Positions 52,820 to 61,636 of a stretch of 64,000 nt of DNA are shown one piece after another. The stretch's first letter is position 1. Each line of letters begins with the position of its first letter. The stretch lies in contig NZ_JABFCZ010000024.1 in assembly GCF_014692675.1 (NCBI RefSeq), positions 53,923-117,922 on the forward strand, in the 5' to 3' direction. The notes under the pieces were generated by a model, which was not told the DNA's origin, made no database searches, and worked only from the letters and a program-made list of their open reading frames with translations. This stretch comes from Roseibium aggregatum (GTDB lineage: Bacteria > Pseudomonadota > Alphaproteobacteria > Rhizobiales > Stappiaceae). The position numbers were made by a program, and so were the translations under genes.

Positions 52820-53692
52820 CTAGCTCCTGGCCGGCAACAGGCCGGCCGGCTTGGCAATGAGGACGATTGCGAGCAGCACATAGACCAGCACGGACGCAAA
52901 TCCCGGCAGGACCACGGCTCCGAACGTCTGAATGAAGCCGATGATCAACGATCCGACGATGGCGCCGCCAAGGCTTCCAAGCCCGCCGATCACCACCACG
53001 ATCAGAGTCGGGATGAGGATGTCGGTCGCCATGGACGGCGTTGCCGAGAAAACCGGTGCCGCCACGGCACCGGCAAGCCCCGCCAGCGCACAACCGACAC
53101 AGAAGACGGCAAAGAACAGGCGTTCGACGTTGATGCCGAGGCAGGAGGCCATGGCGTCATTTTCAACGCCTGCGCGGACCATGGCGCCGATCTGTGTGCG
53201 CGAAAGGACGAGACTGAGCGCGACCATTACAACAAGTCCGACCGCGATAATGAAAAGCCGGTAGGCCGGATAGGAGACGCCGAAAATCTCTGCCGGGCCG
53301 GACAGGATCGCCGGCTGCTCCATGCCGAGGGCGATATCGCCCCACAGAATGCGCACCAGATCGACCAGCACGAAGATCAGGCCGAAAGTCACCAGAACCT
53401 GGTTCATCGGCCCCGCCCTGCGCATGCGTCGAATGACGGCGACGTAGAGAAAGATCCCGACGATCGTGACGGCGAGTGGTGCCGCGATCAGCGCGAGCCA
53501 GAAGTTGCCAAGGGAGGCCGCCGCACTGACCCCCACATAGGCCCCTACCATGTAGAGGGCGCCGTGGGCCAGATTGACGAAATGCATGAGACCGAAAATG
53601 ATCGTCAGACCGATCGAAAGCAGAAACAGCAGCATGGAAAGCTGCATTCCATTGAGGAACTGCGTCAGCCAGAAGTCGGCATCCGCAACCAT
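52820..53692 (-). CDS. livH: Liv-type ABC transporter permease LivH (benzoate cluster)
   Basis: A 290-residue permease. GLTIIFGLMHFVNLAHGALYMVGAYVG and GGLGSLGGAIVGSLIIGF are the LivH features. ATG at 53692 follows GGGAGGGG; a start at 53707 is less likely. Separated from the binding-protein gene by a strong hairpin. Confidence 0.93.
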   Translation of the reverse strand: MVADADFWLTQFLNGMQLSMLLFLLSIGLTIIFGLMHFVNLAHGALYMVGAYVGVSAAASLGNFWLALIAAPLAVTIVGIFLYVAVIRRMRRAGPMNQVLVTFGLIFVLVDLVRILWGDIALGMEQPAILSGPAEIFGVSYPAYRLFIIAVGLVVMVALSLVLSRTQIGAMVRAGVENDAMASCLGINVERLFFAVFCVGCALAGLAGAVAAPVFSATPSMATDILIPTLIVVVIGGLGSLGGAIVGSLIIGFIQTFGAVVLPGFASVLVYVLLAIVLIAKPAGLLPARS

Positions 53693-53726
53693 ATTCGCCC
53701 CTCCCACCGAATATCTTATTGGCAGA

Positions 53727-53753
53727 GCCCGGCGCGGGCGACCCGCGCCGGGC
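53727..53753 (-). terminator. Very GC-rich hairpin after the benzoate-cluster binding-protein gene
   Basis: GCCCGGCGCGGG (53727-53738) and CCCGCGCCGGGC (53742-53753), a perfect 12-bp stem with a 3-nt loop, 11 nt after the stop at 53765 on the minus strand. No T tract downstream on that strand. On the plus strand it is followed by GTTCTTTTATATT, but no plus-strand gene ends here. Confidence 0.7.
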
Positions 53754-53764
53754 GTTCTTTTATA

Positions 53765-54928
53765 TTACTTCAGTGTACAGCCATTGGCCGGATCGCGCAC
53801 CAGACCGATGGTGCCGATCATCTTCTGCGTCAGCCCGTCGCCGTCTGCGACGGTTTCATAGACGTAGATGTTCTGAATGACGTTGTTGGTCGCCGGATCG
53901 ATAGTCAGCGGTCCGCGCGGCCCGGAATAGGACACCTTGGAAAGCTGCTCCGTGATCGACGCCCGGTCGGTCGCCCCAGCCTTGACGGCTTCGACGAGAA
54001 CACGGCCTGCATCATAGCCCTGGACGGCGAACTCGGACGGCGCACGATCGAACTTCGCCTTGAAGGCAGCCACGAACGCCTTGTTTTCCGGCGTGTTGAT
54101 GGTCGGCACGTAGTGCAGCGCCGTCGTCACCCCGATTGCCGCCGGACCTTCGGCCGCCACATAAAGCGGAGACGTCAGGAAGCCGGAGCCGTAAAGGGGA
54201 ATATCCTTCTTCAACCCGAAGGAGTCGTACTGCTTGACGAAAGTGATCGCCTCTTTCCCGGCATAGAAGACGTAGATCGCGTCGGGAGAGGCGGCCTTGG
54301 CCTTGGTCAGGTAGGGACCGAAATCCTGGGTCTTGCCAAACGGCGTGTACTCGGAGCCGACGATTTCGCCACCTGCTGCCTTGAAGGATTCCGCGAACGC
54401 ATCGATCATCTGATGACCGGCCGCATAGTCCGGAGCCAGTGTGTAGACCTTCTTGACGCCGATCCTGGCCATCCACTCGCCCATCGGCCGGTTGATCTGG
54501 GCGTTGGAGAAGGACACGCGGGTGATGTAGCGGCTGCAGTTCTTGCCCGTTGCCTCGTCGTTACCGGCATTGGCCACGACCAGCGGCACTTTGGACCCGT
54601 CCACGAAGTCACGGACCGCACCGAGAACAGCCGAGGAGACGATACCGACCATGGCATCCACCTCGTCCTGAAGCACGAGCTTGCGCGCCTTGGCCACACC
54701 GACCTGGGGCTTGGCTTCGCTGTCTTCGGTAACCAGCTTGAAGTCTTCGGACTTTCCGCCCTCTTCGAGGGCCATATTGAAACCGTCTTCGATTTCCTTG
54801 CCCAGGGCAGCATAGGGACCGCTCTTCGGCAGCAGCAGGCCGACCTTGATGTCGGCGGCATGAGCGGTATTCGCGACAAATGCCGCGGATGCGCACGCCA
54901 TAAGCGCGGCAAGCAGATGGTTCTTCAT
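53765..54928 (-). CDS. Periplasmic substrate-binding protein of Liv-type transporter (benzoate cluster)
   Basis: A 387-residue type I binding protein with a Sec signal peptide (MKNHLLAALMACASAAFVANTAHA, cleavage near 24). Mature start ADIKVGLLLPKSGPYAALGKEIEDG is typical of aromatic-acid-binding LivK homologues. ATG at 54928 has GGAGGAG upstream. First gene of the importer operon, preceded by three BoxR-type boxes, so benzoate or a close relative is the probable ligand. Confidence 0.92.
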   Translation of the reverse strand: MKNHLLAALMACASAAFVANTAHAADIKVGLLLPKSGPYAALGKEIEDGFNMALEEGGKSEDFKLVTEDSEAKPQVGVAKARKLVLQDEVDAMVGIVSSAVLGAVRDFVDGSKVPLVVANAGNDEATGKNCSRYITRVSFSNAQINRPMGEWMARIGVKKVYTLAPDYAAGHQMIDAFAESFKAAGGEIVGSEYTPFGKTQDFGPYLTKAKAASPDAIYVFYAGKEAITFVKQYDSFGLKKDIPLYGSGFLTSPLYVAAEGPAAIGVTTALHYVPTINTPENKAFVAAFKAKFDRAPSEFAVQGYDAGRVLVEAVKAGATDRASITEQLSKVSYSGPRGPLTIDPATNNVIQNIYVYETVADGDGLTQKMIGTIGLVRDPANGCTLK

Positions 54929-54991
54929 ATTTTCTCCTCCCAGAAAAAAGCGACCCGCTATTCCATCAGTTCGCGGTCGCAACACATTTTA

Positions 54992-55078
54992 TGCATTATA
55001 TTGCCTATAGAGTTCCCTCTCTTTCGGTTTCTGCAATTTAATACATATCAGGCACGGCTATTCAAGCAATATGTTGCA
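54992..55078. promoter_or_regulatory. Three BoxR-type boxes upstream of the importer operon
   Basis: TGCATTATATTGCC (54992-55005, 13 of 14), TGCAATTTAATACA (55032-55045, 12 of 14) and AGCAATATGTTGCA (55065-55078, 12 of 14) lie 64-150 nt upstream of the binding-protein start. The rest of the 327-nt gap 54929-55255 holds no convincing gene. Confidence 0.6.
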
Positions 55079-55255
55079 CATTTTAAGGAGGAAGGGAAAA
55101 CTACGGGAAGGCATTCCCCGGAGCCGCGGAGCCATGCCATCGACAAACCGCCGACGACGCAAATACAGGAATTCAGCCAACTGGATGAACAGATCCGGGC
55201 AGGTATTTGAAAGTGCAGGATTTAATTGGTGTGGACGCTGGTTCCGGCGGACCGT

Positions 55256-56479
55256 TTACGCCCGGGCCCGCAGTCCCTCGACCGGGTGAGACAGGGCCGT
55301 GATGATGCCGCGCAGCTCGGCCAGCCCCTTGAGTCCTCCGATCGCCGGATAGCCCGGCTGGGCGTTGCGGTTCAGGTCGTCGAGCATGTCCTGACCGTGA
55401 TCGGGACGCATGGGAATGGACCAGTCGGCGCGTCCTTCCGCCTTGCGCCTGCGCTCTTCACGCAGGACGGCGGCGATGACCGCGACCATATCCGTATCCC
55501 CTCCGAGATGATCTGCTTCGTGAAACGAGCCGCGAAGGGCTGCCGTTTCGCGTTTGACGTTTCTGAGGTGCAGGAAATGGATCCTGTCGCCGAGCCGGTC
55601 GACCATCCCGGGCAGATCATTGTCGGGCCGCGCCCCGAGCGAACCGGTACACAGTGTGATGCCGTTGGCCGGTGAGCGCACCGCATCCATGATCTGACCG
55701 TAGTCTGCTTCCGTCGACATGACCCGGGGCAGACCCAGCAGACCAAACGGCGGATCATCCGGATGGCAGCAAAGCCTGAGACCGAGGTCTTCCGCGACCG
55801 GGACCACTTCACTGAGGAAATCGATAAAGTTCGCCCTCAGCCGGTCTGAGGAGACGGCTTCATATTCGGCGAGATGCAGACGGATATCGTCAAGAGAGAA
55901 ACCTTCCGCAGCTCCGGGCAAGCCGAAGACGACAGTCTTTGCAAGCGCCAGACGCTCCGCGTCATCCATCGCCGCATGCCGCTCTTTGGCCGCTTCGGCA
56001 ATTTCGTTCGGATAGTCGCTTGCCGCGCATGGCCGCTTCAGGATGCAAATGTCGAAAGCCGCGAAATCGGCGTAGTCGAACCGCATGCATGTCGCACCTG
56101 TGGGCAACTTCCAGCGCAGGTCTGTGCGGGTCCAGTCGAGCACCGGCATGAAATTGTAGCAGACGACCTCTATGCCGGCGTCGGCAATATGCCTGAGGCT
56201 GACCTTGTAGGTTTCCAGGTGCAGGCGCCAGTCGCCTTTCTGCTTCTTGATATCCTCGGAAACCGGCAGGCTTTCGACCACCTGCCATTTCAGCCCCGAG
56301 GGCAGCCCCGCTTTGGTGACGGACAGTTCTCTCTGCCGCCGGGCAATTTCTTCAGGGGTCCACAGGGCGCCGGTCGGCACATGATGGAGTGCCGTCACCA
56401 CACCTTCCGCGCCTGCCTGCAACATGTCGTCGATCGTGACCAGGTCCTGCGGCCCGAACCAGCGCCAGGTCTGCTTCAT
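55256..56479 (-). CDS. uxuA: Mannonate dehydratase
   Basis: A 407-residue enzyme converting D-mannonate to 2-keto-3-deoxygluconate. MKQTWRWFGPQDLVTIDDMLQAGAEGVVTALHHVPTG, LCCHPDDPPFGLLGLPRVMSTE, HFLHLRNVKRE and MRPDHGQDMLDDL are UxuA signatures with the metal His/Asp residues. Divergent from an FCD-GntR regulator. The partner fructuronate reductase UxuB is not in the window. Confidence 0.96.
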   Translation of the reverse strand: MKQTWRWFGPQDLVTIDDMLQAGAEGVVTALHHVPTGALWTPEEIARRQRELSVTKAGLPSGLKWQVVESLPVSEDIKKQKGDWRLHLETYKVSLRHIADAGIEVVCYNFMPVLDWTRTDLRWKLPTGATCMRFDYADFAAFDICILKRPCAASDYPNEIAEAAKERHAAMDDAERLALAKTVVFGLPGAAEGFSLDDIRLHLAEYEAVSSDRLRANFIDFLSEVVPVAEDLGLRLCCHPDDPPFGLLGLPRVMSTEADYGQIMDAVRSPANGITLCTGSLGARPDNDLPGMVDRLGDRIHFLHLRNVKRETAALRGSFHEADHLGGDTDMVAVIAAVLREERRRKAEGRADWSIPMRPDHGQDMLDDLNRNAQPGYPAIGGLKGLAELRGIITALSHPVEGLRARA

Positions 56480-56559
56480 AAGATCGTCTCCCCTGCCGCA
56501 CGTTGTTGTTTTTAAGCCGGTCGCACGGGCTGGGGATTTCTTAGCAATGTTTTCATCTG

Positions 56560-56588
56560 TTGACTAGTATGGAAGTATGGTGTAACCA
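56560..56588 (+). promoter_or_regulatory. Probable promoter and operator of the uxu regulator
   Basis: TTGACT (56560-56565), then 17 nt, then TAACCA (56583-56588) is a plausible sigma-70 promoter. The palindrome TGGT-GTA-ACCA (56578-56588) overlaps the -10 region and could be the GntR operator in the uxuA-regulator gap. Confidence 0.45.
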
Positions 56589-56611
56589 AATTCGCGGAGG
56601 AGAAATTCGAG

Positions 56612-57322
56612 ATGGCTTTCCAGCAACAGTCTCAGCGCATTCTGGATGTCGCGGCCGCAGTCGGCCCGCAGCTCTATCGAATCCTGAGGCAGCGGATCAT
56701 TCGCAACGATCTGGAGCCGGGCACCCGGATCTCGGAATCGGAAATTGCAGCTGAATATGCCGTCAGCCGTCAGCCCGTGCGCGAAGCCTTCATCAAGCTT
56801 GCCGAAGAAGGCCTTGTCGAAGTGCGCCCCCAACGCGGCACCTTCGTTCGCAAGATCGCCACCTCGGCCGTGATGGATGCGCGGTTTGTCCGGGAAGCCA
56901 TCGAGGCGGATATCGCCAAGGAACTTGCTGCGGGCAAGATCGCAGGCCTCGAAGCGGAATTGCGCAAGCAGATGAAGGAACAGGCCCGTGCGGCCAAAAC
57001 CGGCGACTCTGTCCGCTTCATCGAACTGGACGAACTGTTTCACCGGACCCTGGCCGAAGCGGCAGGCAAGGTCTACGCCTGGGATGTCATCGAAAGCGTG
57101 AAAGCGCAAATGGACCGGGTACGCCATCTCAGTACCCGCCGTTTTCCCATGGACAAACTGGTTGAACAGCATTCCGCGATTGTGAGCGCGATCACCGCTG
57201 CAGACGCGAATGCTGCCGAACAAGCTGTGCGAACGCATCTGAGAGAAATTCTCAATGACCTGCCGGCCATTGCCGAGAGCAAGCCGGAATTCTTCGAGGA
57301 TGCGCGACCTGGAAACAAATGA
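56612..57322 (+). CDS. GntR-family regulator with FCD domain (UxuR/ExuR-like)
   Basis: A 236-residue regulator: winged HTH at about 12-82 (LYRILRQRIIRNDLEPGTRISESEIAAEYAVSRQPVREAFIKLAEEGLVEVRPQRGTFVRKI) and FCD domain at about 90-215 (ARFVREAIEADIAKEL ... FIELDELFHRTLAEAAG ... VEQHSAIVSAITAAD). Strong GGAGGAG site before the ATG. Between divergent uxuA and the TRAP genes, so it very likely responds to a hexuronate or its product. Confidence 0.92.
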   Translation: MAFQQQSQRILDVAAAVGPQLYRILRQRIIRNDLEPGTRISESEIAAEYAVSRQPVREAFIKLAEEGLVEVRPQRGTFVRKIATSAVMDARFVREAIEADIAKELAAGKIAGLEAELRKQMKEQARAAKTGDSVRFIELDELFHRTLAEAAGKVYAWDVIESVKAQMDRVRHLSTRRFPMDKLVEQHSAIVSAITAADANAAEQAVRTHLREILNDLPAIAESKPEFFEDARPGNK

Positions 57323-57387
57323 AGCGGGACAAGGACATCAATCCGGATCGTCCAAACCCGACATGTCTCAGCAAAAGGGAGGAACTC

Positions 57388-58392
57388 ATGCTGAATCGGA
57401 AGACGACCCGGAGGTCGACACTCAAGACACTCGGCGCGACCGCCATTCTGACCGGCACCGCACTCTTCGCAGGCCAGGCCCTGGCCGCCGACTACACGCT
57501 GTCCGTCAATACCGCGCTGGCAACGACAGATCCGCTCTACAAGGGCCTGGAAGCCCTGCAGAAAAACGTCGCCGAAGCCTCGGGCGGCCGTCTCGAGGTC
57601 AAACTGTTCCCGAATTCCCAGCTCGGCCCGGATGAGGACGTCCTGGAACAGGCCCGCGCCGGCGCACCTGTTGCCGTGGTCGTCGACGGCAGCCGCCTCG
57701 CCGTCTTCCAGCACGAATTCGGCGTCCTCGGCGCCCCGTTCCTGGCATCCGGTTACGACGGCATTCGCAAGGTCGTCACCTCGGACATGTTCGAGGGCTG
57801 GGTCAAGAAACTCCACGACAACGGCCAACTTCAGGTTCTCTCCTTCAACTGGTGGCAGGGCGAGCGTCATCTGCTGACCCAGAAGGAAATCAACACACCG
57901 GCCGATCTTGCGGGTATCCGGATGCGCACACCGGGCGCGCCGGTCTGGACCGGAACCATCTCCGCCATGGGCGCCACCCCGACGCCGATGGCATGGGGCG
58001 AGGTCTATTCCGCCCTTTCCGCTCATGTGATCGATGGCGCGGAAGCGCAGTTTCCGGCCATCGTCGGCGCCAAGCTGGACGAGGTGATCACCCATATCAC
58101 CAAGACCGGCCACATCAACCTGATCACCGGCCTCGTCACCTCCGGCCCCTGGTTCGACACCCTGCCCCCGGATCTGCAGAAGATCCTGCGCGACGAATCC
58201 CTGAAGGCCGGCGATGTCGCTTCCTACGGCACCCAGGATTCGCTTGCATCCATCGAACAGAAGCTCAAGGACGAAGGCATTTCCGTCCGCGAAGTAGACG
58301 TCACGCCGTTCAAGGAAGCCACCGCGAAAGTCTACGACGATCTCGGTTACGGCGAGTTGCGCGATACGCTGCGCGCCATGGCCGCGAACTGA
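57388..58392 (+). CDS. dctP: TRAP transporter substrate-binding protein DctP
   Basis: A 334-residue periplasmic protein. Signal RKTTRRSTLKTLGATAILTGTALFAGQALA has consecutive arginines, possibly Tat. Mature part ADYTLSVNTALATTDPLYKGLEAL and the conserved Arg segment PADLAGIRMRTPGAPVW (ligand carboxylate binding) are DctP features. GGGAGGAAC precedes the ATG. First gene of dctPQM. Confidence 0.94.
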   Translation: MLNRKTTRRSTLKTLGATAILTGTALFAGQALAADYTLSVNTALATTDPLYKGLEALQKNVAEASGGRLEVKLFPNSQLGPDEDVLEQARAGAPVAVVVDGSRLAVFQHEFGVLGAPFLASGYDGIRKVVTSDMFEGWVKKLHDNGQLQVLSFNWWQGERHLLTQKEINTPADLAGIRMRTPGAPVWTGTISAMGATPTPMAWGEVYSALSAHVIDGAEAQFPAIVGAKLDEVITHITKTGHINLITGLVTSGPWFDTLPPDLQKILRDESLKAGDVASYGTQDSLASIEQKLKDEGISVREVDVTPFKEATAKVYDDLGYGELRDTLRAMAAN

Positions 58393-58417
58393 GTTTTCCA
58401 GCACAGTGTACTTAAAC

Positions 58418-58445
58418 AGGGACGGAGCCTGCACGCTCCGTCCCT
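58418..58445 (+). terminator. Hairpin after the TRAP binding-protein gene
   Basis: AGGGACGGAGC (58418-58428) and GCTCCGTCCCT (58435-58445), a perfect 11-bp stem with a 6-nt loop, 25 nt after dctP and 41 nt before dctQ. Only TTGT follows, so partial termination or mRNA protection is expected. Confidence 0.65.
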
Positions 58446-58486
58446 TGTCACCCGATTGACGTCAACTGCAGCCGGGCTGAACTGCC

Positions 58487-59008
58487 ATGTCCAGACTTTT
58501 CGCCAAACTCGAGATCATCGCCGGCTGCGTCCTGCTGGCCGTCATCACGGTGCTGGTCTTCATCGCCGCCGTCATGCGCTTTGTGGGCTATCCGCTGATC
58601 TGGTCGGTGGATCTCGCGCAGCTTCTGTTCATCTGGCTCTGTTTCTTCGGCGCCGCCAAGGCGATGCGGGAACGATCCCATCTCGGCGTCGATTTCCTGA
58701 CCCGGCTCCTGCCGCCCCGGATGCGTCTTGTCCTGGAAACGCTCCTCACCATGCTGTTCGCGGCGTTCTTTCTGGTTCTGGCCTGGGAAGGCTACAAACT
58801 GACGATCCTCAACAAGGAACGGCTGTTCGGCGATTCAGGCCTCTCCTACGCCTGGGTGACCATTGCGGTGCCGGCCGGCTGCCTGCTGCTCCTCGGCTCG
58901 ATGATCTCCAACCTGATCGAAGCCTGGCGCGGACGGATCGCGGAAGGCCGCTACATCTTCTCCCGCGACATGAGCCCGGTCGAAGCCGGTGAGATCGAGG
59001 ACATCTGA
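58487..59008 (+). CDS. dctQ: TRAP transporter small permease DctQ
   Basis: A 173-residue membrane protein with four predicted helices (about 8-30, 45-64, 85-105, 125-145). LIWSVDLAQLLFIWLCFFGAAKAMRERSHLGVDFL is the DctQ core. 3 nt before dctM. Confidence 0.92.
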   Translation: MSRLFAKLEIIAGCVLLAVITVLVFIAAVMRFVGYPLIWSVDLAQLLFIWLCFFGAAKAMRERSHLGVDFLTRLLPPRMRLVLETLLTMLFAAFFLVLAWEGYKLTILNKERLFGDSGLSYAWVTIAVPAGCLLLLGSMISNLIEAWRGRIAEGRYIFSRDMSPVEAGEIEDI

Positions 59009-59011
59009 ACC

Positions 59012-60292
59012 ATGCTGGCGATCACCCTCGTCTTTTTCGTGCTGCTCATTCTGGGCGCCCCGGTCGCCTTCGCCATCGGCCTGGCCGGTTTCACCTTCTT
59101 TCTGACGTCCGACATCATGCCGGTCTCCATCGGCGTGCAGAAGATCGCCACCGTCTCCCAGAGTTTCCCGCTGCTCGCCGTCCCGTTCTTTGTCCTGGCC
59201 GGCCACCTGATGAACGAAAGCGGCATTACCGACCGCCTGTTCAAATTCGCCCATGTGGCCGTTGCCTGGATGGCCGGCGGTCTGGCCCAGGTCTCCATCA
59301 TCCTGTCCACGTTGATGGGCGGTGTCTCCGGCTCGGCCGTTGCAGATGCGGCGATGGAGGCGCGCGTCCTCGGGCCTCAGATGATCGGCCAGGGCTATTC
59401 CCGCGGCTATTCCAGCGCCGTCATCGCCCTGAGTTCCCTGATCACATCCACGATCCCGCCCAGCATCGGCCTGATCCTTTACGGTTATGTCGGGCAGGTC
59501 TCGATCGGCCGCCTGTTCATGGCCGGCATCGTACCGGGCCTCTTGATGATGACCTTTCTGATGATCGCCGCCTATGTGGTCGCCCGGAAGCGCAACTACG
59601 TGGTCAAGGACAGCGTCAAGCCGACCCCTAAAGCGCTTGCGATCGCCGCATGGGACGCCAAGTGGGCGCTGCTGTTCCCGGTGCTGTTGATCGTCTCCAT
59701 AAGGGGCGGTCTCTTTACGCCCTCCGAAGTCGGCGCCTTTGCCGTTGTCTATGCGATCCTCGTCGGCTGGCTAGCCCACAAGGTGCTCGACCTGGAGGCC
59801 ATCAGGCGCGCCTTCAACCAGGCGCTTTCGGATATCGGCCTGATCATGCTGATCATCCTGATGAGCGGCATGATCGGCTTTGCCATCATCTTCCTTCAGG
59901 TGCCGCAGCATATTGCCGGAACCCTGCTCGGGTCGCTGACCAGTCCCGACGTGATCGTCGGCGTCATCCTGATCAGCCTGTTCATTGCCGGGCTCTTCTT
60001 CGAAAGCACGATCCTGGTCCTGTTGCTGACGCCGATCTTTGTGCCTGTGATCGAGAAGGTGGGCTTCGATCCGGTGCATTTCGGCATCCTGATGATGACC
60101 ATCGTGACGCTTGGCTCCATGACCCCGCCGGTCGGTGTCGCCATGTACACGGTCTGCGGCATGCTCGACACGCCGCTGGAAGACTACATCAAGGAATCCC
60201 TGCCGTTTTTCGCAGCCATCTTTGCACTGGTCCTCTTGCTGCTGTTCGTGCCGGGTCTGGTGCTGTTCCTGCCGAACCTGATGTTCGGATGA
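59012..60292 (+). CDS. dctM: TRAP transporter large permease DctM
   Basis: A 426-residue membrane protein with about 12 hydrophobic segments. GGVSGSAVADAAMEARVLGPQMIGQGYSRGYSSAVIALSSLITSTIPPSIGLILYG and FGILMMTIVTLGSMTPPVGVAMYTVCGM are conserved DctM regions. Together with dctPQ it would import hexuronates or aldonates for UxuA. Converges with the kinase gene 15 nt away. Confidence 0.95.
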   Translation: MLAITLVFFVLLILGAPVAFAIGLAGFTFFLTSDIMPVSIGVQKIATVSQSFPLLAVPFFVLAGHLMNESGITDRLFKFAHVAVAWMAGGLAQVSIILSTLMGGVSGSAVADAAMEARVLGPQMIGQGYSRGYSSAVIALSSLITSTIPPSIGLILYGYVGQVSIGRLFMAGIVPGLLMMTFLMIAAYVVARKRNYVVKDSVKPTPKALAIAAWDAKWALLFPVLLIVSIRGGLFTPSEVGAFAVVYAILVGWLAHKVLDLEAIRRAFNQALSDIGLIMLIILMSGMIGFAIIFLQVPQHIAGTLLGSLTSPDVIVGVILISLFIAGLFFESTILVLLLTPIFVPVIEKVGFDPVHFGILMMTIVTLGSMTPPVGVAMYTVCGMLDTPLEDYIKESLPFFAAIFALVLLLLFVPGLVLFLPNLMFG

Positions 60293-60307
60293 TTTGACGA
60301 CGAGCCC

Positions 60308-61636
60308 TTAACTTGCCGGAATAGTCACTTCTGCGAGAAAGCCGGAGGCCTTACCGGGAATTGGCGACTTGAGTCTCAGCTCGCCGCCGACCCTTTCGGC
60401 AATGGTGGCGACAATCGCGAGGCCGAGGCCGCTGCCCGCGCTGGACGCCCCCCTGGTTTCGAAGCGATCGGTGAGACGTTCGAGTATCTCTTGCGGGATG
60501 ACCTCGCACTCGTTGGAAACGGAAAGGCGGACATCCGGCGACAGTTTCACCTCAATCGTCGTGTCCGGCGTCCCGTGCCGCATCGCATTCTCAATCAGGT
60601 TTCTGATGACGATACCCAAGGCATCGGGATCGATGTCGGACATGACCGGCTGCTCGGGCAGAGAAAGAGCAAGGCGGTCGGCTGAAGAAAGCCTTGCGAA
60701 ATCCTCGACGACCAGGCGGAGAACCGGCCGCAGGTCGGCCGGAGTTCCGATCCGAAGACGACCGCCTTCCGCCCGCGCCATTTGCATCAGTCTCTCCGAC
60801 ACCCGCGTCAGGCGTTTCAGGGAAGTTTCGATCTCCGCGGCTCGCTGGCTTGCCGAAGGGTCGGACGTCTCGGACCGCAACCGCTGTGCCTGGGCAATTG
60901 CCCCGGCAAGCGGCGTGCGCAACTCATGCGCGGCATTCGCGGCAAAGCTGCGTTCCGCATCAAAAGCGGCCTGCAACCGCGACAGAAGCGCATTCAGGGT
61001 ATCGGCAACGGGTGCGATTTCGCCCGGGAGCCCTCTGGTCTCCACGGGGGACAGGTCGCGGACGCCACGCGCGGCCAATCCGTCCCGAAACCTGCGCACA
61101 GGTGCCAGGCTGCGCCGCAGGACAAGGGCCACGGCAATCAGCGTAATCGGGATGACGGCGAGCAGGGGTAAACCGAGGCCGATTTGCAGTTCCCGCGCGG
61201 CCTCGCCCCTGTGCGCAAGCGGCTCGGCGACGGAAATCCGGATACTGCCCCTCAAGGCCTCGTCATTGTAGAAACGGTATGTGGATGTCTGCCGAAACCC
61301 GGGGCCGTCGTAAGCCGGAAAAATAGACGGATCGGCGGCGTGGGACTGCACCAGGACCCGCCCCTCGCGATCCCGCACGATATAGGTGAAATACTCGTTG
61401 TGCGGCCGGATGGAGGCCAGGTGCTGGGTGACGCCTTCTTCTTCGCGCCCAATGATATCGACAACGGCCAGGGGCAGGATCCGCTGCGCGGTTTCCTGCA
61501 GCGTGGAATCGAACACTTCATCCAGATCGTGCCGCAACTTCACGGCCGTCACCGTGGCAGCCCCGATCCACAGCAAGGTCAGCAGGAGCCCTATACCCAG
61601 CGCAAGTCGGACCTGAAGCGTGCGCGGCAGCCTCAT
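60308..61636 (-). CDS. Sensor histidine kinase, QseC/PmrB-like
   Basis: A 442-residue inner-membrane kinase. Helix at about 10-32, periplasmic sensor to about 150, second helix about 158-180, HAMP, then HisKA with NAAHELRTPLAGAIAQAQRL (phospho-acceptor His) and HATPase with NLIENAMRHG and GSGLGLAIV. ATG at 61636 overlaps the response regulator stop by 4 nt; a longer open frame upstream is a shadow of that gene. Confidence 0.93.
   Translation of the reverse strand: MRLPRTLQVRLALGIGLLLTLLWIGAATVTAVKLRHDLDEVFDSTLQETAQRILPLAVVDIIGREEEGVTQHLASIRPHNEYFTYIVRDREGRVLVQSHAADPSIFPAYDGPGFRQTSTYRFYNDEALRGSIRISVAEPLAHRGEAARELQIGLGLPLLAVIPITLIAVALVLRRSLAPVRRFRDGLAARGVRDLSPVETRGLPGEIAPVADTLNALLSRLQAAFDAERSFAANAAHELRTPLAGAIAQAQRLRSETSDPSASQRAAEIETSLKRLTRVSERLMQMARAEGGRLRIGTPADLRPVLRLVVEDFARLSSADRLALSLPEQPVMSDIDPDALGIVIRNLIENAMRHGTPDTTIEVKLSPDVRLSVSNECEVIPQEILERLTDRFETRGASSAGSGLGLAIVATIAERVGGELRLKSPIPGKASGFLAEVTIPAS

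Noticed and set aside
52193..55210. A 1005-codon open frame on the plus strand
   Set aside because: It is antisense to livH, livM and the binding-protein gene, has no family motifs and shows the biased composition of a shadow of GC-rich genes.
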